A stretch of 43,870 bases of DNA from Rhodothermus sp. (GTDB lineage Bacteria > Bacteroidota > Rhodothermia > Rhodothermales > Rhodothermaceae). Positions 1 through 8,655 of this stretch are shown piece after piece. The notes under the pieces are model-generated. The model was not told the DNA's origin. It did no database searches and saw only the letters and a program-made list of their open reading frames with translations. The number at the start of each line of letters is the position of its first letter. Within the stretch, counting starts at the first letter, position 1. Where the stretch lies: contig JAUZRN010000024.1 in NCBI GenBank assembly GCA_030950375.1, forward strand, positions 1 to 43,870, written 5' to 3'. Position numbers and translations under genes: made by a program.

Positions 1-50
1 CTGCGCCCCCTTTGAGGGGAAGCTGTCCGGAGGACGGAGGGGGGCTTTGT
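1..50. repeat. REP-like double-hairpin repeat, copy 1
   Basis: A CCCC-TTTGA-GGGG hairpin (7-19) is followed by a second small hairpin GTCC-GGA-GGAC (25-35) and a G-rich tail. The same architecture occurs at 15471-15520 with different but still complementary stem bases. The copy begins at the window edge and may be cut. It lies outside genes, as expected of REP/BIME-type elements. Confidence 0.55.
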
Positions 51-348
51 GTGTGGGCAAGGCATAAATAGCGTGCGCGATCTGTTTGGTCGCACCCGCC
101 CGGGGGTTTTATGCGTGGACAAGCGGCCGACGTACAGGGCGATGGTGAGGTGAAAGTCCTCTCCTTTCTCCCTTCCGGGAGGCGAAGGGGAGGCCTTGAG
201 GCCTGAAGTTTGGGCTGGCATATCTCGACGACCTGCGAGAAGGCCATCAGTCGCGTCTGGCTCCTAAAAAAGCCAGAAGGGCCGCCCGGTCCGTTTTTGT
301 GGAGTTGCCGTCAAAATTCACGTCGCTTCCTGTCGAAGGCTTGTTTTT
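51..348. other. Non-coding stretch upstream of apbE
   Basis: No convincing gene is visible. Around 160-200 there is a pyrimidine/purine inverted repeat (CTCCC-TTCC-GGGAG nested in weaker outer pairing), followed by AGGCC-TTGA-GGCCT. These look like further stem-loops, either the end of an upstream transcript or another degenerate repeat. The upstream gene is not in the window. Confidence 0.4.
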
Positions 349-369
349 AATTTAGACGTAATCTAAATT
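349..369. promoter_or_regulatory. 21-bp palindrome upstream of apbE (candidate operator)
   Basis: AATTTAGA and TCTAAATT form perfect 8-bp arms around a 5-bp spacer, ending 29 bp before the apbE start. The arm sequence vaguely recalls AT-rich metalloregulator boxes of the DtxR/MntR type, but that is only a resemblance. It sits where a repressor would block initiation of the apbE cluster. Confidence 0.5.
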
Positions 370-398
370 TTGGGCCGTGGTCTTAGCGAAAGGAAGCA

Positions 399-1364
399 AT
401 GGATCGACGGAGGTTTCTGCATCGGCTGGGCGGATGGATGATTGGAGGCTGGCTGGCCAGCTCGCCGTTCCGGCTATGGAGCCGACCAGCTGAGCCAGCG
501 CCTCTGGTGCGACTTTATTACGTGATGGGGACGCTGGTGCGCTTCGAGGTTTATCACCCGGATCGGATGGCGGCCCGGGACGCTGTCCGGCGCGCCAGTG
601 CGTTGCTGTTTGAGGTCCACCGGCAGATGAGCGTGCAGGAGCCCACGTCGATCCTGAGCCAATGGAATGCAAGTCCTTCGGGGACCGACCTGGTGTTGCC
701 GGAGCTGACGCGGGCAGCCGTAGCCGAAGCGTTGTACTGGCGGCAGGCAACCGGTGGACATTTTGATCCTACGGTGGGCGCCGTCGTGGCTGCCTGGCAG
801 CGGGGACAGCCACCGGTACCCCAGGCAGAACGTCAGGTGGAGCTGCGTGGCGATGGCCGGCTACGTAAATGGGGGGCGGTCGCTTTAGACCTGGGAGGCA
901 GTGCCAAGGGATGGGCGGTGGATCAGGCGGTGGCGGTGCTGCAACAGGCCGGATGCACGGCAGCGCTGGTCAATGCCGGCGGCGATCTGCGGGTGTTCGG
1001 GACGCCTCCAGGAACTCCGGCGTGGACGATCGGGATCCGGCATCCGCTGCGTCCCGATGAGGTGCTGACTACCGTGGCGCTGACCGGCGGCGCGCTGGCG
1101 ACCAGCGGCGACTACGAGCCGACCGGATCCGTGCTGGTTGATCCCCGCGACCTGACGCGCATCCGCTTGAACGGAGGCGTTACGGTCTGGGCCCCTACCT
1201 GTGGCGCTGCTGATGCGCTGGCTACGGCGCTGGCGATTGAGCCCGATCCGTCCTGGCTTCCTGAGATGGCCGGGGTGTTGATAGCACGTCGGGAGACCGA
1301 AGGACTACGCGTGCAGACCTGTCGCTGGTTGTTTGCGCCTAACCCAACCGAAAACCTACCATGA
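399..1364 (+). CDS. apbE: FAD:protein FMN transferase (ApbE family)
   Basis: ApbE enzymes use FAD and Mg2+ to attach FMN covalently to a Thr/Ser of exported target proteins. The 321-residue length fits the family. The N-terminus carries an RRRF Tat-type signal followed by a hydrophobic stretch (about 12-25), so the enzyme probably works outside the cytoplasm. Family landmarks include YVMGT near residue 41, a DPTVG segment near 120, LGGSAKGWAVD near 163-173 and VNAGGDLR near 190. The next gene starts within its final codons (4-nt overlap), and an FMN-binding protein with an SGAT site lies two genes downstream, a likely substrate. The ATG at 399 is preceded by a purine-rich AAAGGAAG. Confidence 0.93.
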   Translation: MDRRRFLHRLGGWMIGGWLASSPFRLWSRPAEPAPLVRLYYVMGTLVRFEVYHPDRMAARDAVRRASALLFEVHRQMSVQEPTSILSQWNASPSGTDLVLPELTRAAVAEALYWRQATGGHFDPTVGAVVAAWQRGQPPVPQAERQVELRGDGRLRKWGAVALDLGGSAKGWAVDQAVAVLQQAGCTAALVNAGGDLRVFGTPPGTPAWTIGIRHPLRPDEVLTTVALTGGALATSGDYEPTGSVLVDPRDLTRIRLNGGVTVWAPTCGAADALATALAIEPDPSWLPEMAGVLIARRETEGLRVQTCRWLFAPNPTENLP

Positions 1365-2767
1365 TACATCGTAACATCGGATGGTTCTTGCTGGTGTTGG
1401 CCCTGGCCTGGCCGGTGCGTGCGCAGGACGAAGGCGAACGTGCCCGTCTGGGAGGCTACGGCGCCATTCGCTTCGAAGTCGCCGACCTGGAGCATCAGTA
1501 CAATACGTTTACTTTCCGTCGTTTTGTGTTGACCACTGATGTGGCCATTACGTCGAACCTACGCTTTCTGTCGGAGCTGGAGCTGGAGCGGTTTCGGGTC
1601 CTGGAGCTGGAAAAGGTGGTCGAAGGCGAAGGAGGAGTGACCGTCGAGCAGGCTATTGAAGGGACAGACCAGTCGGAGATTGCCATTGAACAGGCGTGGC
1701 TGGAGTGGGCGATTGCTCCGGCGTTCCGGTTAAGGGCTGGGGGACTCCTGGTACCGGTAGGACGCTTCAACATTCACCATGATGACAATCAATGGATGTT
1801 TCCGAGGCGGTCGTTGGTAGATCGCGGGGCGCCTGTATTGCCCTCAAAATCGGCCTGGAATGAACTGGGGATGGGGATTGCGGGTGAGATACCGGTCGGA
1901 ATGCAGGGCCTGTTGACCTACGAATTGTATGTGGTCAATGGGATGCAGCTGGATGTGACGGTGGAACAGAAATCGGTTAGTCGTTCGGGTGGGGCCGGTA
2001 ATCAGGTAAGTCAGACGCTTGAATTGAAATTTGAACCTTTTACCGGGACGTTTGGCAATGATACCAAGCAGGCCAAGACCGTGACGGGACGGGTGGCGTT
2101 GAGTCCGTCGCTGGGGGTAGAGCTGGCGCTGTCGGGCTATTATGGCCGCTATACCCCGCAGTATTTACCGGCGGCTTACGTAGGCAGTGTGGGCGTGGAC
2201 TTTCTGTGGAGCCGCGGTCCGCTGGCGCTGGAGGGCGAGTATGTCTATACGACGATGGGAGATGTGCGGGCCGTTGCTCAGGATTTTGCGCGGCGTGTCT
2301 ACAATCAGGAGGGCGCAGCATTTGGGCCGGGTGCGGACGAGGTGCCCCTGGAGAGTGAGGTTGAAATCGAGCTGGTGGGGTTGAGTCGTGCGCGGCAGGG
2401 ATACTGGTTGGAGGTGCGCTATGCCTTTTTCCCCGAGTTTCTACGGGCGACGTTCTTTGGCCAGGGCAGTCAGCCTCTCTGGTATGCCGGGGTGCGTCTG
2501 GAACAGGTGTGGTTTGAGGAACTGCTGCGGGAAGCCACGTTTTCGGCGGGAAGGCTGGAGGTGTTCGAAGTGGCTGATCGCTGGGTAAACCGGGTGACGT
2601 TCGGGCTTACCTATCGTCCTACGCCGCTGGTGGGTTTCCAGTTGGCGTACGAGCTGACCTGGACGAATAAAGGCCGTAGCCTGGGAGACGTGACAAACTA
2701 TTTGATCGCCCAGGGCGGTGAGGATATGGCCCGAGCGTTTATCTTTGGCGTCGTCTTTGGTTTCTGA
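1361..2767 (+). CDS. Outer-membrane beta-barrel (porin-like) protein
   Basis: A 468-residue exported protein with a Sec signal peptide (hydrophobic core about 7-17, cleavage after VRAQ). The body alternates polar and aromatic residues as beta-barrel strands do, and the C-terminus ends in phenylalanine (FGVVFGF), as in many outer-membrane proteins. The segment near 30-65 (GGYGAIRFE, then FTFRRFVL) resembles porin-like proteins of Bacteroidota. The substrate is unknown. It overlaps apbE by 4 nt, so the two are probably translationally coupled. A strong terminator follows, which may make it the last gene of the first transcript. Confidence 0.75.
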   Translation: MIHRNIGWFLLVLALAWPVRAQDEGERARLGGYGAIRFEVADLEHQYNTFTFRRFVLTTDVAITSNLRFLSELELERFRVLELEKVVEGEGGVTVEQAIEGTDQSEIAIEQAWLEWAIAPAFRLRAGGLLVPVGRFNIHHDDNQWMFPRRSLVDRGAPVLPSKSAWNELGMGIAGEIPVGMQGLLTYELYVVNGMQLDVTVEQKSVSRSGGAGNQVSQTLELKFEPFTGTFGNDTKQAKTVTGRVALSPSLGVELALSGYYGRYTPQYLPAAYVGSVGVDFLWSRGPLALEGEYVYTTMGDVRAVAQDFARRVYNQEGAAFGPGADEVPLESEVEIELVGLSRARQGYWLEVRYAFFPEFLRATFFGQGSQPLWYAGVRLEQVWFEELLREATFSAGRLEVFEVADRWVNRVTFGLTYRPTPLVGFQLAYELTWTNKGRSLGDVTNYLIAQGGEDMARAFIFGVVFGF

Positions 2768-2779
2768 GTAGATGGAGCA

Positions 2780-2819
2780 GCCGGGCCGGCGCCTGGAGCG
2801 TGTCGGCCCGGCATTTTTT
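2780..2819 (+). terminator. Rho-independent terminator after the porin-like gene
   Basis: Perfect 9-bp GC stem (GCCGGGCCG at 2780-2788, CGGCCCGGC at 2804-2812) followed by a run of six T. It ends about 12 bp before the FMN-binding protein start, so it may attenuate rather than abolish transcription of the following genes. Confidence 0.8.
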
Positions 2820-2830
2820 CGGCGTGGGCT

Positions 2831-3415
2831 ATGGGGTGCTACGCAGGATTGTTCGTGCTGATACTGGGATGGGGCCTGGTGCCTGTGGCATGGGCACAGG
2901 ACCAGATTTTCCTGACCCCGGAGGAAGCCCGGGCGGAGGTGTTTCCCCGGGGGCATTATTACCAGCAGGATACGCTTCGTTTTACGCCGGAAGAGCTGCG
3001 GCAGGCCCGGCAGGCCCTGCGTCGTGCCGAACCTCTCGATTCGGTGCTGGTTGTGACGCGCGTTTACGATCGGGATGGGAAATTCCTGGGGTATGCCGTG
3101 ATCACTGAGGAGCTGGGCAAGTATCGGCCGATCACCTTCATTGTGGGCGTGCGTCCTGATTTTTCAGTTGAAAAGGTGGCTGTCATGGTGTACCGGGAGT
3201 CGCATGGGGGCCAGGTGCGGCTGCCGCGTTTTCTTTATCAGTATCGGGGAAAAACGCTGCGCGATCCGATTCAGACCTACCGGGATATTGTAAACATCAG
3301 TGGGGCTACCATTTCGGTTAATTCGTTGAACCGGGGCGTCAAGAAAGTGCTGTATTTTGTGACCACGTATTATCGGAAGCATCCGCCTGTGTTGACCTAC
3401 CGACCGCATCGATGA
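2831..3415 (+). CDS. Exported FMN-binding domain protein with flavinylation site
   Basis: 194 residues with a Sec signal (about 1-22, cleavage near AWA-QD). The C-terminal half is an FMN_bind domain ending in the sequence ISGATIS. By analogy with NqrC, RnfG and other ApbE substrates, Thr160 of the SGAT motif is the predicted covalent FMN attachment site. The protein would then be a periplasmic or surface one-electron carrier, fed by the membrane protein encoded next. No strong ribosome site precedes ATG 2831, so the exact start is tentative, but the signal peptide supports it. The stop overlaps the next ATG (ATGA). Confidence 0.85.
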   Translation: MGCYAGLFVLILGWGLVPVAWAQDQIFLTPEEARAEVFPRGHYYQQDTLRFTPEELRQARQALRRAEPLDSVLVVTRVYDRDGKFLGYAVITEELGKYRPITFIVGVRPDFSVEKVAVMVYRESHGGQVRLPRFLYQYRGKTLRDPIQTYRDIVNISGATISVNSLNRGVKKVLYFVTTYYRKHPPVLTYRPHR

Positions 3416-3933
3416 TGTCGTTTTCGCTTTGTTCCCTGCGCGGTACTGCCCGCTGGCTGGTTACCTGGTTTCTTGTGGTGTTAGGAATCGGCTACCTGAC
3501 CGGCATCGTATTCGTTCGGCACACCACGCACAATACGCCCACGGGCGTTGTGCATCAGTTTCGTGGGAACGAAGACGTGCCGCTGGAGGAGGTGCAGGAG
3601 ATCAAGTATCCCAAGAGCCCCTATGAAATGCTCAACATTTTGCATGCCCATATCACGTCGTTTGCGCTCATCTTTCTGGCAGTAGGAGGCCTGTTCCTGG
3701 GCACGTCTGTCTCGGAGCGATGGAAAGCTATCCTGGCGCTGGAGCCGTTTGCGGCCACGCTGGTGTTGTTCGGGGGGATGGCGGCCGTGCGTTTTCTTCC
3801 GGAAAGCTGGGCATGGCCGGCGGCCTGGGTGATGCTGGTAGCCGGTGGCTCCACGTTCGTCTGTCTGTACGTGATGATCGGGCGTATCCTGTGGGAGATG
3901 TGGCAGCCGCGTAACCGTCGTACGGTTGCGTGA
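3412..3933 (+). CDS. Four-helix inner-membrane protein linked to the FMN-binding protein
   Basis: 173 residues: one TM helix (about 14-34), a polar loop starting HTTHNTPTG, and three more TM helices (about 80-98, 107-127, 132-155). The second helix opens with LHAHITSF, and several His residues lie near membrane boundaries and could bind heme or a metal. That is speculation. It overlaps the FMN-binding gene by 4 nt, so the products probably act together, plausibly passing electrons from the membrane pool to the exported flavin. I recognise it only as a conserved Bacteroidota-type membrane protein of unknown function. Confidence 0.7.
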   Translation: MMSFSLCSLRGTARWLVTWFLVVLGIGYLTGIVFVRHTTHNTPTGVVHQFRGNEDVPLEEVQEIKYPKSPYEMLNILHAHITSFALIFLAVGGLFLGTSVSERWKAILALEPFAATLVLFGGMAAVRFLPESWAWPAAWVMLVAGGSTFVCLYVMIGRILWEMWQPRNRRTVA

Positions 3934-4009
3934 AAAAGGGCATTTTGTATCTTAAAAGGCTACCTCTTGCGTGCGAGCGTTTTTCTCACAAAAAAACCTG
4001 AAAAACGCC

Positions 4010-4474
4010 ATGCGGTATCTGTTCACTGTCTTGATGGGGCTGTGGTTGCTTGCAGGTTGTCGACAGCAACCGGCTGAGCAGTCAGCGGCGCCGGCCGAGC
4101 CGCCGTTGCCGGAGGGGCGGCTGGCTGTGGAGGAGCCGGTGCTTTATGCCACGGCTGCCGGTGATAGTGCGGTGGTATCGCTGCGCATCGCCAATGGTAC
4201 GGTTGAGGCCGACACGCTGGTAGGAGCCGAAGCGCCGGCCGTAACGCGCGACGTGGTGCTGCGTGAGGTGGTGGGGGATACGGTGCAGACTACCCGCTCG
4301 GTTTCCTCGATCGTGATTCCGGCACGTTCGCGGGTGGCGGTGCAGCTGGTCCTGCGTAATCTACAGCAGGCGATCGAGCCGGGGCAGATGGTGCTGGTGG
4401 ATTTGAGTCTGGCCCGGCAGGGGCGGTTGCGCGTGCGCGTGCCGGTGCGCGAGGCGACAACTCCCGGCGAATAA
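4010..4474 (+). CDS. Hypothetical lipoprotein
   Basis: The reading frame opens at GTG 3971, but ATG 4010 gives a clean lipoprotein signal (hydrophobic residues 4-14, lipobox LAGC with Cys17), so that start is preferred. The mature part (about 138 residues) has an acidic, Pro/Ala-rich linker and then a beta-rich region with alternating Val residues, possibly an Ig-like or small beta-sandwich fold. I do not recognise the family. It follows the flavin cluster by about 75 bp and may or may not be part of it. Only 7 bp separate it from the convergent M1 peptidase. Confidence 0.6.
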   Translation: MRYLFTVLMGLWLLAGCRQQPAEQSAAPAEPPLPEGRLAVEEPVLYATAAGDSAVVSLRIANGTVEADTLVGAEAPAVTRDVVLREVVGDTVQTTRSVSSIVIPARSRVAVQLVLRNLQQAIEPGQMVLVDLSLARQGRLRVRVPVREATTPGE

Positions 4475-4481
4475 GCTTGCT

Positions 4482-6470
4482 TTACTGTCCGGTACCGGCC
4501 GGTGCTCGCCAGACGTTATTGGTGCGGTCGATGTCGGGGAACCAGCGCGCTGGATCGATTTCGACCCGGGTAACGGCGGCATCGGTCGGTACCGTAACGG
4601 TCACTTGCCGACGCCCTTCCAGCCAGATGTCCACGTCGATGGTGTCCTGCACCTGCGACCCATCGGCCAGCGTGAGCGTCAGGTAGACAGGCATCGGTGC
4701 GTTTCCGAGGTCTTCGACCGTGATGCGCACGCCACCTTCGATGGGCTCGACAGCCGCGATGGCCTGGTCGAGCGTCCACGTCTCAAAATACCAGGCATGC
4801 CAGAACCAGTCGAGGTCGCGGCCACTGATGCGTTCGAACGTATGGAAGAAGTCGTAGGGATATGGATGCTTGAAGGCCCACTCGCGGATGAAGGTGCGGT
4901 AGGCACGCCAGAAGACGTCTTCGCCCAGAAGGCCGCGGAGGGCTTCCAGGAGCGTAGCGGGCTTACTGTAGGAAGCGACGCCGAACGCAAAGCTGAAGTA
5001 GTGGTAATCGGACCAGCGCATGATTTCTCCTTCGGCGCCCATGCGGGCCAGCATGAGATAGCTTTCCTGTTCGCTCAGCCGAGGTTGCGTGCCGGGGAAG
5101 AAGTCGGTGCGGGCGTGGTTTTCGGCAAACGTGGTGCTGCCTTCGTCTATCCAGCTGTAGCGACGCTCGTTAGTGCCCACGATCATGGGAATCCACATGT
5201 GGGCCAGTTCGTGCGCCGTCACGTAGTAGAGGGCGCTGTCGCCGGCCGCATTGTAGTCGCCGATGAGGGTCATCATGGGGAATTCCATGCCGCCGCCGAT
5301 GATGCCACCGCCTTCGACAGCTGTCATGTGGGGCCAGGGGTAAGGAAAGCCTGTCAGGCGCGAGAGATAGCTGAGGGCGTGTTGCTGGTAGCGGGTGACA
5401 TGGGCCCATCGGGGAGCTGACGGTCGCCAGAACGTATTGATCTGAGCGTAGTCGGTCTGTCCGTCGCCGTCGCGATCGCCCACCGGGGTGCGTGCGCCTT
5501 CCCAGTAAGCCTTACGTACCAGGCTGAAGGCCACGTCGCGCACGTTCGTCGCCCGGAATCGCCATTGCAGGCGGCCCTCGGTACCTGGCAGGGTAACCGG
5601 ATCGGTATCCGGTTCGGCGATGCGCACCGGCGTATCGCTGGCATAGGCCTGGCGCATGCGGGCCAGCACCTCAGGTGCCAGCACTGCTTCAGGATTTTCG
5701 AAAGTGCCGGTGGCCATCACGAGCCAGCCGGCGGGTGCATCGATCGTGATCTGATAGTCGCCATAGCCAAAGTAAAACTCGGCACGACTCAGGAACGGTG
5801 CCGTAAACCAGCCAATCACATCATCATAGACCGACATGTGAGGATACCAGTAGGCCAGGAAGAAGAGGTTGTCGTCGTAGCCCATGCGGCCACCGGCGCC
5901 CCGTTTGGGAATGGTAAAGGACCAGCGAAGATCAAGCTGCACGGAATCGTTCGGGGCCAGCGCCTGCGGCAGAAAAATAATCAGCCGGGTGCCGTTGACG
6001 GTATAGCGCGGAGCTCCCCGTGGGGCATCGGCAGCCAGGTAGGCTGCCTGACCGTTGACGCCTACATAGTGGAGCGTAACGCCGCCCGTTACTTCAACCG
6101 ATTCGTTGCGTACGACTCCTTCGGCGTGGACGTTCAGGGGCAGCTCCAGAAAAAGCTGGCGGAGCGTGTCCGGTGAGCGATTGAGGTAAACGATCCGCCC
6201 TTCACCGTTCAGGCGACGTGCGGCTGGGTCGATGCGGGCAGTCAGGTCATAGCGGGCATACTGTTGCCAGTAGTTCGGACCCGGGCGGCCATCTAACGTG
6301 CGCGTCCCCTGTTCAATAGCCTGGACAAACGATGGCGGTAAGGTCAGAGGAGCTGGTAGTGGACGCTCCGGACGAAAAGACGGCGTAGTCGGGGATGGTT
6401 CCGTGGGACGTGAGGCGGCGCATCCCATCCCGAACAGCACACCGATCAGGAGCAGCACAACAGGGCGCAT
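4482..6470 (-). CDS. M1-family zinc metallopeptidase, lipoprotein
   Basis: Secreted aminopeptidase-like protein of 662 residues. The N-terminus is a lipoprotein signal (LLLIGVLFGMGC), so it is probably anchored in the envelope. Gluzincin signature: H420-E421-L-A-H424 and, 18 residues on, Glu443 in WIDEG, exactly the M1 HExxHx18E spacing. GGMEFP near 394 corresponds to the GxMEN exopeptidase motif with N replaced by F. A DRDGDGQTDY segment looks like a calcium-binding loop. In-frame GTG 6476 is an alternative start; ATG 6470 gives the better signal peptide. It probably cleaves peptides for nutrition. Confidence 0.88.
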   Translation of the reverse strand: MRPVVLLLIGVLFGMGCAASRPTEPSPTTPSFRPERPLPAPLTLPPSFVQAIEQGTRTLDGRPGPNYWQQYARYDLTARIDPAARRLNGEGRIVYLNRSPDTLRQLFLELPLNVHAEGVVRNESVEVTGGVTLHYVGVNGQAAYLAADAPRGAPRYTVNGTRLIIFLPQALAPNDSVQLDLRWSFTIPKRGAGGRMGYDDNLFFLAYWYPHMSVYDDVIGWFTAPFLSRAEFYFGYGDYQITIDAPAGWLVMATGTFENPEAVLAPEVLARMRQAYASDTPVRIAEPDTDPVTLPGTEGRLQWRFRATNVRDVAFSLVRKAYWEGARTPVGDRDGDGQTDYAQINTFWRPSAPRWAHVTRYQQHALSYLSRLTGFPYPWPHMTAVEGGGIIGGGMEFPMMTLIGDYNAAGDSALYYVTAHELAHMWIPMIVGTNERRYSWIDEGSTTFAENHARTDFFPGTQPRLSEQESYLMLARMGAEGEIMRWSDYHYFSFAFGVASYSKPATLLEALRGLLGEDVFWRAYRTFIREWAFKHPYPYDFFHTFERISGRDLDWFWHAWYFETWTLDQAIAAVEPIEGGVRITVEDLGNAPMPVYLTLTLADGSQVQDTIDVDIWLEGRRQVTVTVPTDAAVTRVEIDPARWFPDIDRTNNVWRAPAGTGQ

Positions 6471-6651
6471 AACCACAGGCTGGTTGGTTCAATGATTGTC
6501 TGAAATATAGGCGACAGCTGGCATTTCCGCCATCGTTGCCCGGACCAAAGTTAACGATTTGATAATACCGGGGCCTGCATGATTTACCGTGCGTTGACAG
6601 AAGGTTTTTTAGATTCCCATAGAGAGACGGCGCTAACAACCAGAAAACGCC

Positions 6652-7689
6652 ATGGGACAACGAACGCTTCTTCCAGTAGCCCTGCTCCTGTTCGGAATAC
6701 TGGCTGGCTGTGGGCAGGATCAGCAGCGCGGACAGCTAACCGGCTCGGTGCGGATTGACGGCTCCAGTACGGTCTATCCGCTGACCGAGGCGGTGGCCGA
6801 AGAGTTCATGAAACAGTATCCCGGGGTGCGGGTGACGGTGGGCATCAGCGGGACCGGTGGGGGCTTTTCCCGGTTCCTCCGCAGAGAGACAGACATCAAC
6901 GATGCGTCACGGCCAATTCGTCCGGTCGAAGATTCGCTGGCCCGGCAGAGGGGGATTGAATACATCGAGTTGCCCGTAGCCTATGATGGTATTGCGGTGG
7001 TGGTCAATCCCGGAAACGACTGGGTGGAGTGCATGACCGTGGAAGAGTTGCGGCGCGTCTGGGAGCCCAACAGTACGATTACCCGCTGGAATCAGGTGCG
7101 GGCCTCGTTTCCGGACCGGCCGCTGAGCCTGTATGGGGCCGGGACCGACAGCGGCACCTATGATTACTTCACAGCGGCCATTGTGGGGGAGGAACATGCC
7201 AGCCGATCGGACTTCACGGCCAGTGAAGACGACAACGTGCTTGTCCAGGGGGTCAGTGGAGATCCCAACGCCCTGGGATTCATCCCGTTGGCTTACTATG
7301 AGGAGAACACGGACAAGTTGAAGGCTGTAGCGATCGACGATGGCAACCCGGACAATGGGGAAGGGTGCATTCTGCCCAGCACCGAAACCGTGGGCAACGG
7401 GACCTATCAGCCGCTTTCGCGACCGATCTTCATTTACGTAAATGCGGAGCAGGCCGACGATCCGGCGGTCGGAGCGTTCGTCGAGTTTTATCTGCAGCAT
7501 GCAGCCGCTCTGGCCCTGGAGGTAGGTTATGTGCCGCTATCAGCCGAGGCTTACGAGCTGGCCCTTGAACGCTTTCGGAACCGGGTCACGGGTAGTATCT
7601 TTGGAGGTGGTGGTTCGCAGGTAGGGATTAAGCTCGAAGACCTGCTCCAGCTGGAACAGCAGGAAGCCGGAGAAACTGCAGTAGAGTAG
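6652..7689 (+). CDS. pstS: Phosphate ABC transporter substrate-binding protein PstS
   Basis: 345-residue phosphate-binding lipoprotein (lipobox LAGC, Cys20). The phosphate-contacting segment IDGSSTVYP (about 35-43) is present, followed by the [10 protein letters not shown] loop and the [10 protein letters not shown] segment, all typical of PstS in the PstS/SphX lineage. It captures phosphate outside the inner membrane and delivers it to PstCA. First gene of a complete pst operon; pstC follows after 10 nt. Upstream, a TTGACA hexamer at 6594-6599 could be a -35 element; no Pho box was recognised with confidence. Confidence 0.95.
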   Translation: MGQRTLLPVALLLFGILAGCGQDQQRGQLTGSVRIDGSSTVYPLTEAVAEEFMKQYPGVRVTVGISGTGGGFSRFLRRETDINDASRPIRPVEDSLARQRGIEYIELPVAYDGIAVVVNPGNDWVECMTVEELRRVWEPNSTITRWNQVRASFPDRPLSLYGAGTDSGTYDYFTAAIVGEEHASRSDFTASEDDNVLVQGVSGDPNALGFIPLAYYEENTDKLKAVAIDDGNPDNGEGCILPSTETVGNGTYQPLSRPIFIYVNAEQADDPAVGAFVEFYLQHAAALALEVGYVPLSAEAYELALERFRNRVTGSIFGGGGSQVGIKLEDLLQLEQQEAGETAVE

Positions 7690-7699
7690 TCCATTCGGT

Positions 7700-8650
7700 A
7701 TGCCTGAGGAGGCAGGTGAACGGGTACGCTGGCGCCGGCAGGGATTTCCAGATCTGACGCCGGAGGCTAACCTGTCGCGGGGGCCCAGGGAGCGACTGAT
7801 GCAGGCGCTCCTTGGGCTCTGTGCCTTGGTAACGGTCTGCACCACGCTTGGCATTGCGGCCATTCTGATCGGGGAGTCCGTGGCTTTCTTTCGCCAGGTC
7901 TCCCTGGCCGAGTTTCTGGGGGATACGAAGTGGACGCCACAGTTTGCTGAGCAGCACTTTGGCATCTGGCCGCTGCTGGTCGGCACGCTGATGATCACTG
8001 TGATTGCAGCCCTGGTGGCCATTCCGATCGGTCTGGCCGCTGCCATTTACATCTCGCAATATGCGCCCGATCGCGTGCGGCGCTGGCTGAAGCCTTCTCT
8101 GGAGCTGCTGGCAGGAGTGCCGACCGTCGTTTATGGCTACTTTGCACTGACGTTCGTGACCCCGCTATTGCAGCGCGTTCTGCCCCAGATGCAGGTGTAT
8201 AATGCGCTCAGCGCCGGGATCGTGGTGGGGATCATGATCATTCCGATGGTGGCGTCCTTGAGCGAAGATGCGTTGCGGGCAGTGCCGCGTTCGCTGGCGG
8301 AAGGGGCCTATGCACTGGGCGCCACGAAGTATGAGGTAGTGCTCCACGTGGTGGTTCCGGCCGCCCTGAGCGGAATCATGGCCAGCTTTATTCTGGCGCT
8401 GAGCCGAGCGATTGGTGAGACCATGATCGTCACGTTGGCAGCCGGTGCGACGCCCCGTCTGACGTTCAACCCGCTGGAATCCATTCAGACCATGACGGCC
8501 TATATCGTGCAGGTCAGCCTGGGAGATACACCGCAGGGAACGGTCGTGTACCAGAGCCTGTTTGCCGTGGGCCTGGTACTGTTTATCCTGACCCTGGGCA
8601 TGAACCTGCTGGCCAATCGGATAATCCTGCGCTTTAAAGAAACCTATTGA
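7700..8650 (+). CDS. pstC: Phosphate ABC transporter permease PstC
   Basis: 316-residue inner-membrane permease of the binding-protein-dependent type with about six TM helices. The cytoplasmic coupling (EAA) loop reads [14 protein letters not shown] in the C-terminal half. With PstA it forms the membrane channel for phosphate driven by PstB. ATG 7700 has a short cytoplasmic leader (about 25 residues) before the first helix region. It overlaps or abuts pstA depending on which pstA start is used. Confidence 0.94.
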   Translation: MPEEAGERVRWRRQGFPDLTPEANLSRGPRERLMQALLGLCALVTVCTTLGIAAILIGESVAFFRQVSLAEFLGDTKWTPQFAEQHFGIWPLLVGTLMITVIAALVAIPIGLAAAIYISQYAPDRVRRWLKPSLELLAGVPTVVYGYFALTFVTPLLQRVLPQMQVYNALSAGIVVGIMIIPMVASLSEDALRAVPRSLAEGAYALGATKYEVVLHVVVPAALSGIMASFILALSRAIGETMIVTLAAGATPRLTFNPLESIQTMTAYIVQVSLGDTPQGTVVYQSLFAVGLVLFILTLGMNLLANRIILRFKETY

Positions 8651-8655
8651 GTGAG

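Noticed and set aside
4605-5420. 271-codon plus-strand frame inside the M1 peptidase region
   Set aside because: It is antisense to a gene with complete M1 catalytic motifs and shows no domain of its own.
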